This document shows positions 63,761-64,000 of a stretch of DNA of 64,000 nucleotides, in pieces. The DNA is from Ruminococcus sp. (GTDB taxonomy: Bacteria > Bacillota > Clostridia > Oscillospirales > Ruminococcaceae), in the NCBI GenBank assembly GCA_023667165.1, contig JAMPAO010000005.1:1-64000 (forward strand), given 5' to 3'. The notes under the pieces are model-generated. The model was given only the letters and a program-made list of their open reading frames with translations. It searched no databases and had not been told where the DNA came from. Each line of letters begins with the position of its first letter. Within the stretch, counting starts at the first letter, position 1. The position numbers and the translations under genes were made by a program.

Positions 63761-64000
63761 ACGTGGAGGGCGACAAGAAAATGTGCCCGCTTTGCCAGGG
63801 AGAGCTTACGGGCAGACCCGAGCCGGAGATGTTCCCGCCCCTGCCCGAGCCTCGATTCAAAAGCGGATTTCTGCGAAAGCTCATCAGTTTCATAGCCATA
63901 TCCGCGCTGGTAATATGTCTGCTTACCGATTATATGCTGTCGGGCAGGCTCACCTGGTCGTTGATATCCGCGGCGGGGATAATATGCGCATGGCTTACCA
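63733..64000 (+). CDS. zinc-ribbon DUF6320-like membrane protein (3' end outside window)
   Basis: About 89 residues visible. Two CxxC pairs, CGKCGVDVEGDKKMCPLC, form a zinc ribbon at the N-terminus, followed after a Pro-rich linker by two hydrophobic segments (from about residue 56). This is the layout I recall for DUF6320 proteins, which sit beside alcohol acetyltransferase-like genes in Clostridia. The ATG at 63733 lies inside the end of the preceding gene and follows GGAGGAACAG, so translation is coupled. Confidence 0.75.
   Translation, partial: MQHCGKCGVDVEGDKKMCPLCQGELTGRPEPEMFPPLPEPRFKSGFLRKLISFIAISALVICLLTDYMLSGRLTWSLISAAGIICAWLT

Noticed and set aside
1..64000. tRNA, rRNA, insertion sequences, prophage genes and integrase attachment sites
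   Set aside because: Looked for in the gaps and frames; nothing convincing was seen by eye, though a covariance search could still find a small RNA.

Overview
The window reads as one contig of a low-to-moderate GC Firmicute of the class Clostridia. The best guess is a Ruminococcus-like member of the Oscillospiraceae, inferred from AGGAGG-type ribosome sites, frequent GTG/TTG starts, DUF4250 and DUF6320 family genes, a VorDBAC-type ferredoxin-dependent 2-oxoacid oxidoreductase, a short ProB and a YcdB/SLH-type secreted protein. No tRNA, rRNA, CRISPR array, transposase or phage gene was recognised.

Layout. (1) 1-1508: C-terminal part of an AT-rich MmeI/YeeA-type DNA methyltransferase cut by the window edge. 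(2) 2.0-6.45 kb: operon of a GNAT acetyltransferase, a DUF4250 protein, a coiled-coil protein and a 954-residue Hsp70/actin-fold ATPase behind a strong promoter and a structured leader. (3) 6.8-45.2 kb: a very large, almost entirely plus-strand surface-polysaccharide locus. (4) 45.3-50.8 kb, minus strand: FakA-like DAK2 protein, P-loop ATPase, ferredoxin and three 2-oxoacid:ferredoxin oxidoreductase subunits, and QueF. (5) 51.1-57.0 kb: secreted fibronectin-III protein, chemotaxis receptor and (minus strand) a secreted YcdB/SLH protein. (6) 57.2-64 kb: small membrane protein, D-2-hydroxyacid dehydrogenase, ProB, ProA, a one-TM protein, then a GDXG hydrolase, an HxxxDG acyltransferase and a zinc-ribbon DUF6320-like protein running off the end.

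The polysaccharide locus carries donor-sugar genes for five nucleotide carriers: UDP (UDP-glucose dehydrogenase), dTDP (RfbD, RfbB, RfbC; no RfbA seen), CDP (TarI-like cytidylyltransferase plus a CDP-glycerol-type phosphotransferase), GDP (ManC, Gmd, Fcl-like reductase, cupin, DegT aminotransferase) and CMP (a NeuA-like and a KdsB-like cytidylyltransferase). It also has a Wzm/Wzt ABC exporter and a Wzx-type flippase, several glycosyltransferases, a DPM1-like/DUF2304 pair with a DUF2142 membrane protein, an acyltransferase and an asparagine synthase. Two giant fusions stand out: a 1781-residue radical-SAM/SPASM protein joined to three glycosyltransferase units, and a 690-residue RgpF-like/CDP-glycerol phosphotransferase fusion. 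Both carry the same short HYxxxG-type repeat.

The most unusual part is 32.6-40.8 kb. A DUF115/GT42-like protein, a flippase, two CMP-sugar synthetases, an epimerase, a DRE-TIM aldolase fused to a second DUF115-like domain, a two-domain TylF-like methyltransferase and a HAD phosphatase lie together. NeuB, NeuC, KdsA and KdsD are not seen. I infer a CMP-activated 2-keto sugar acid built by a pyruvate-type aldolase instead of a PEP synthase. Two of these genes contain long poly-G tracts (9 and 10 G) whose length changes would switch or extend the reading frame. This suggests phase-variable decoration of the polymer, although homopolymer sequencing error must be excluded.
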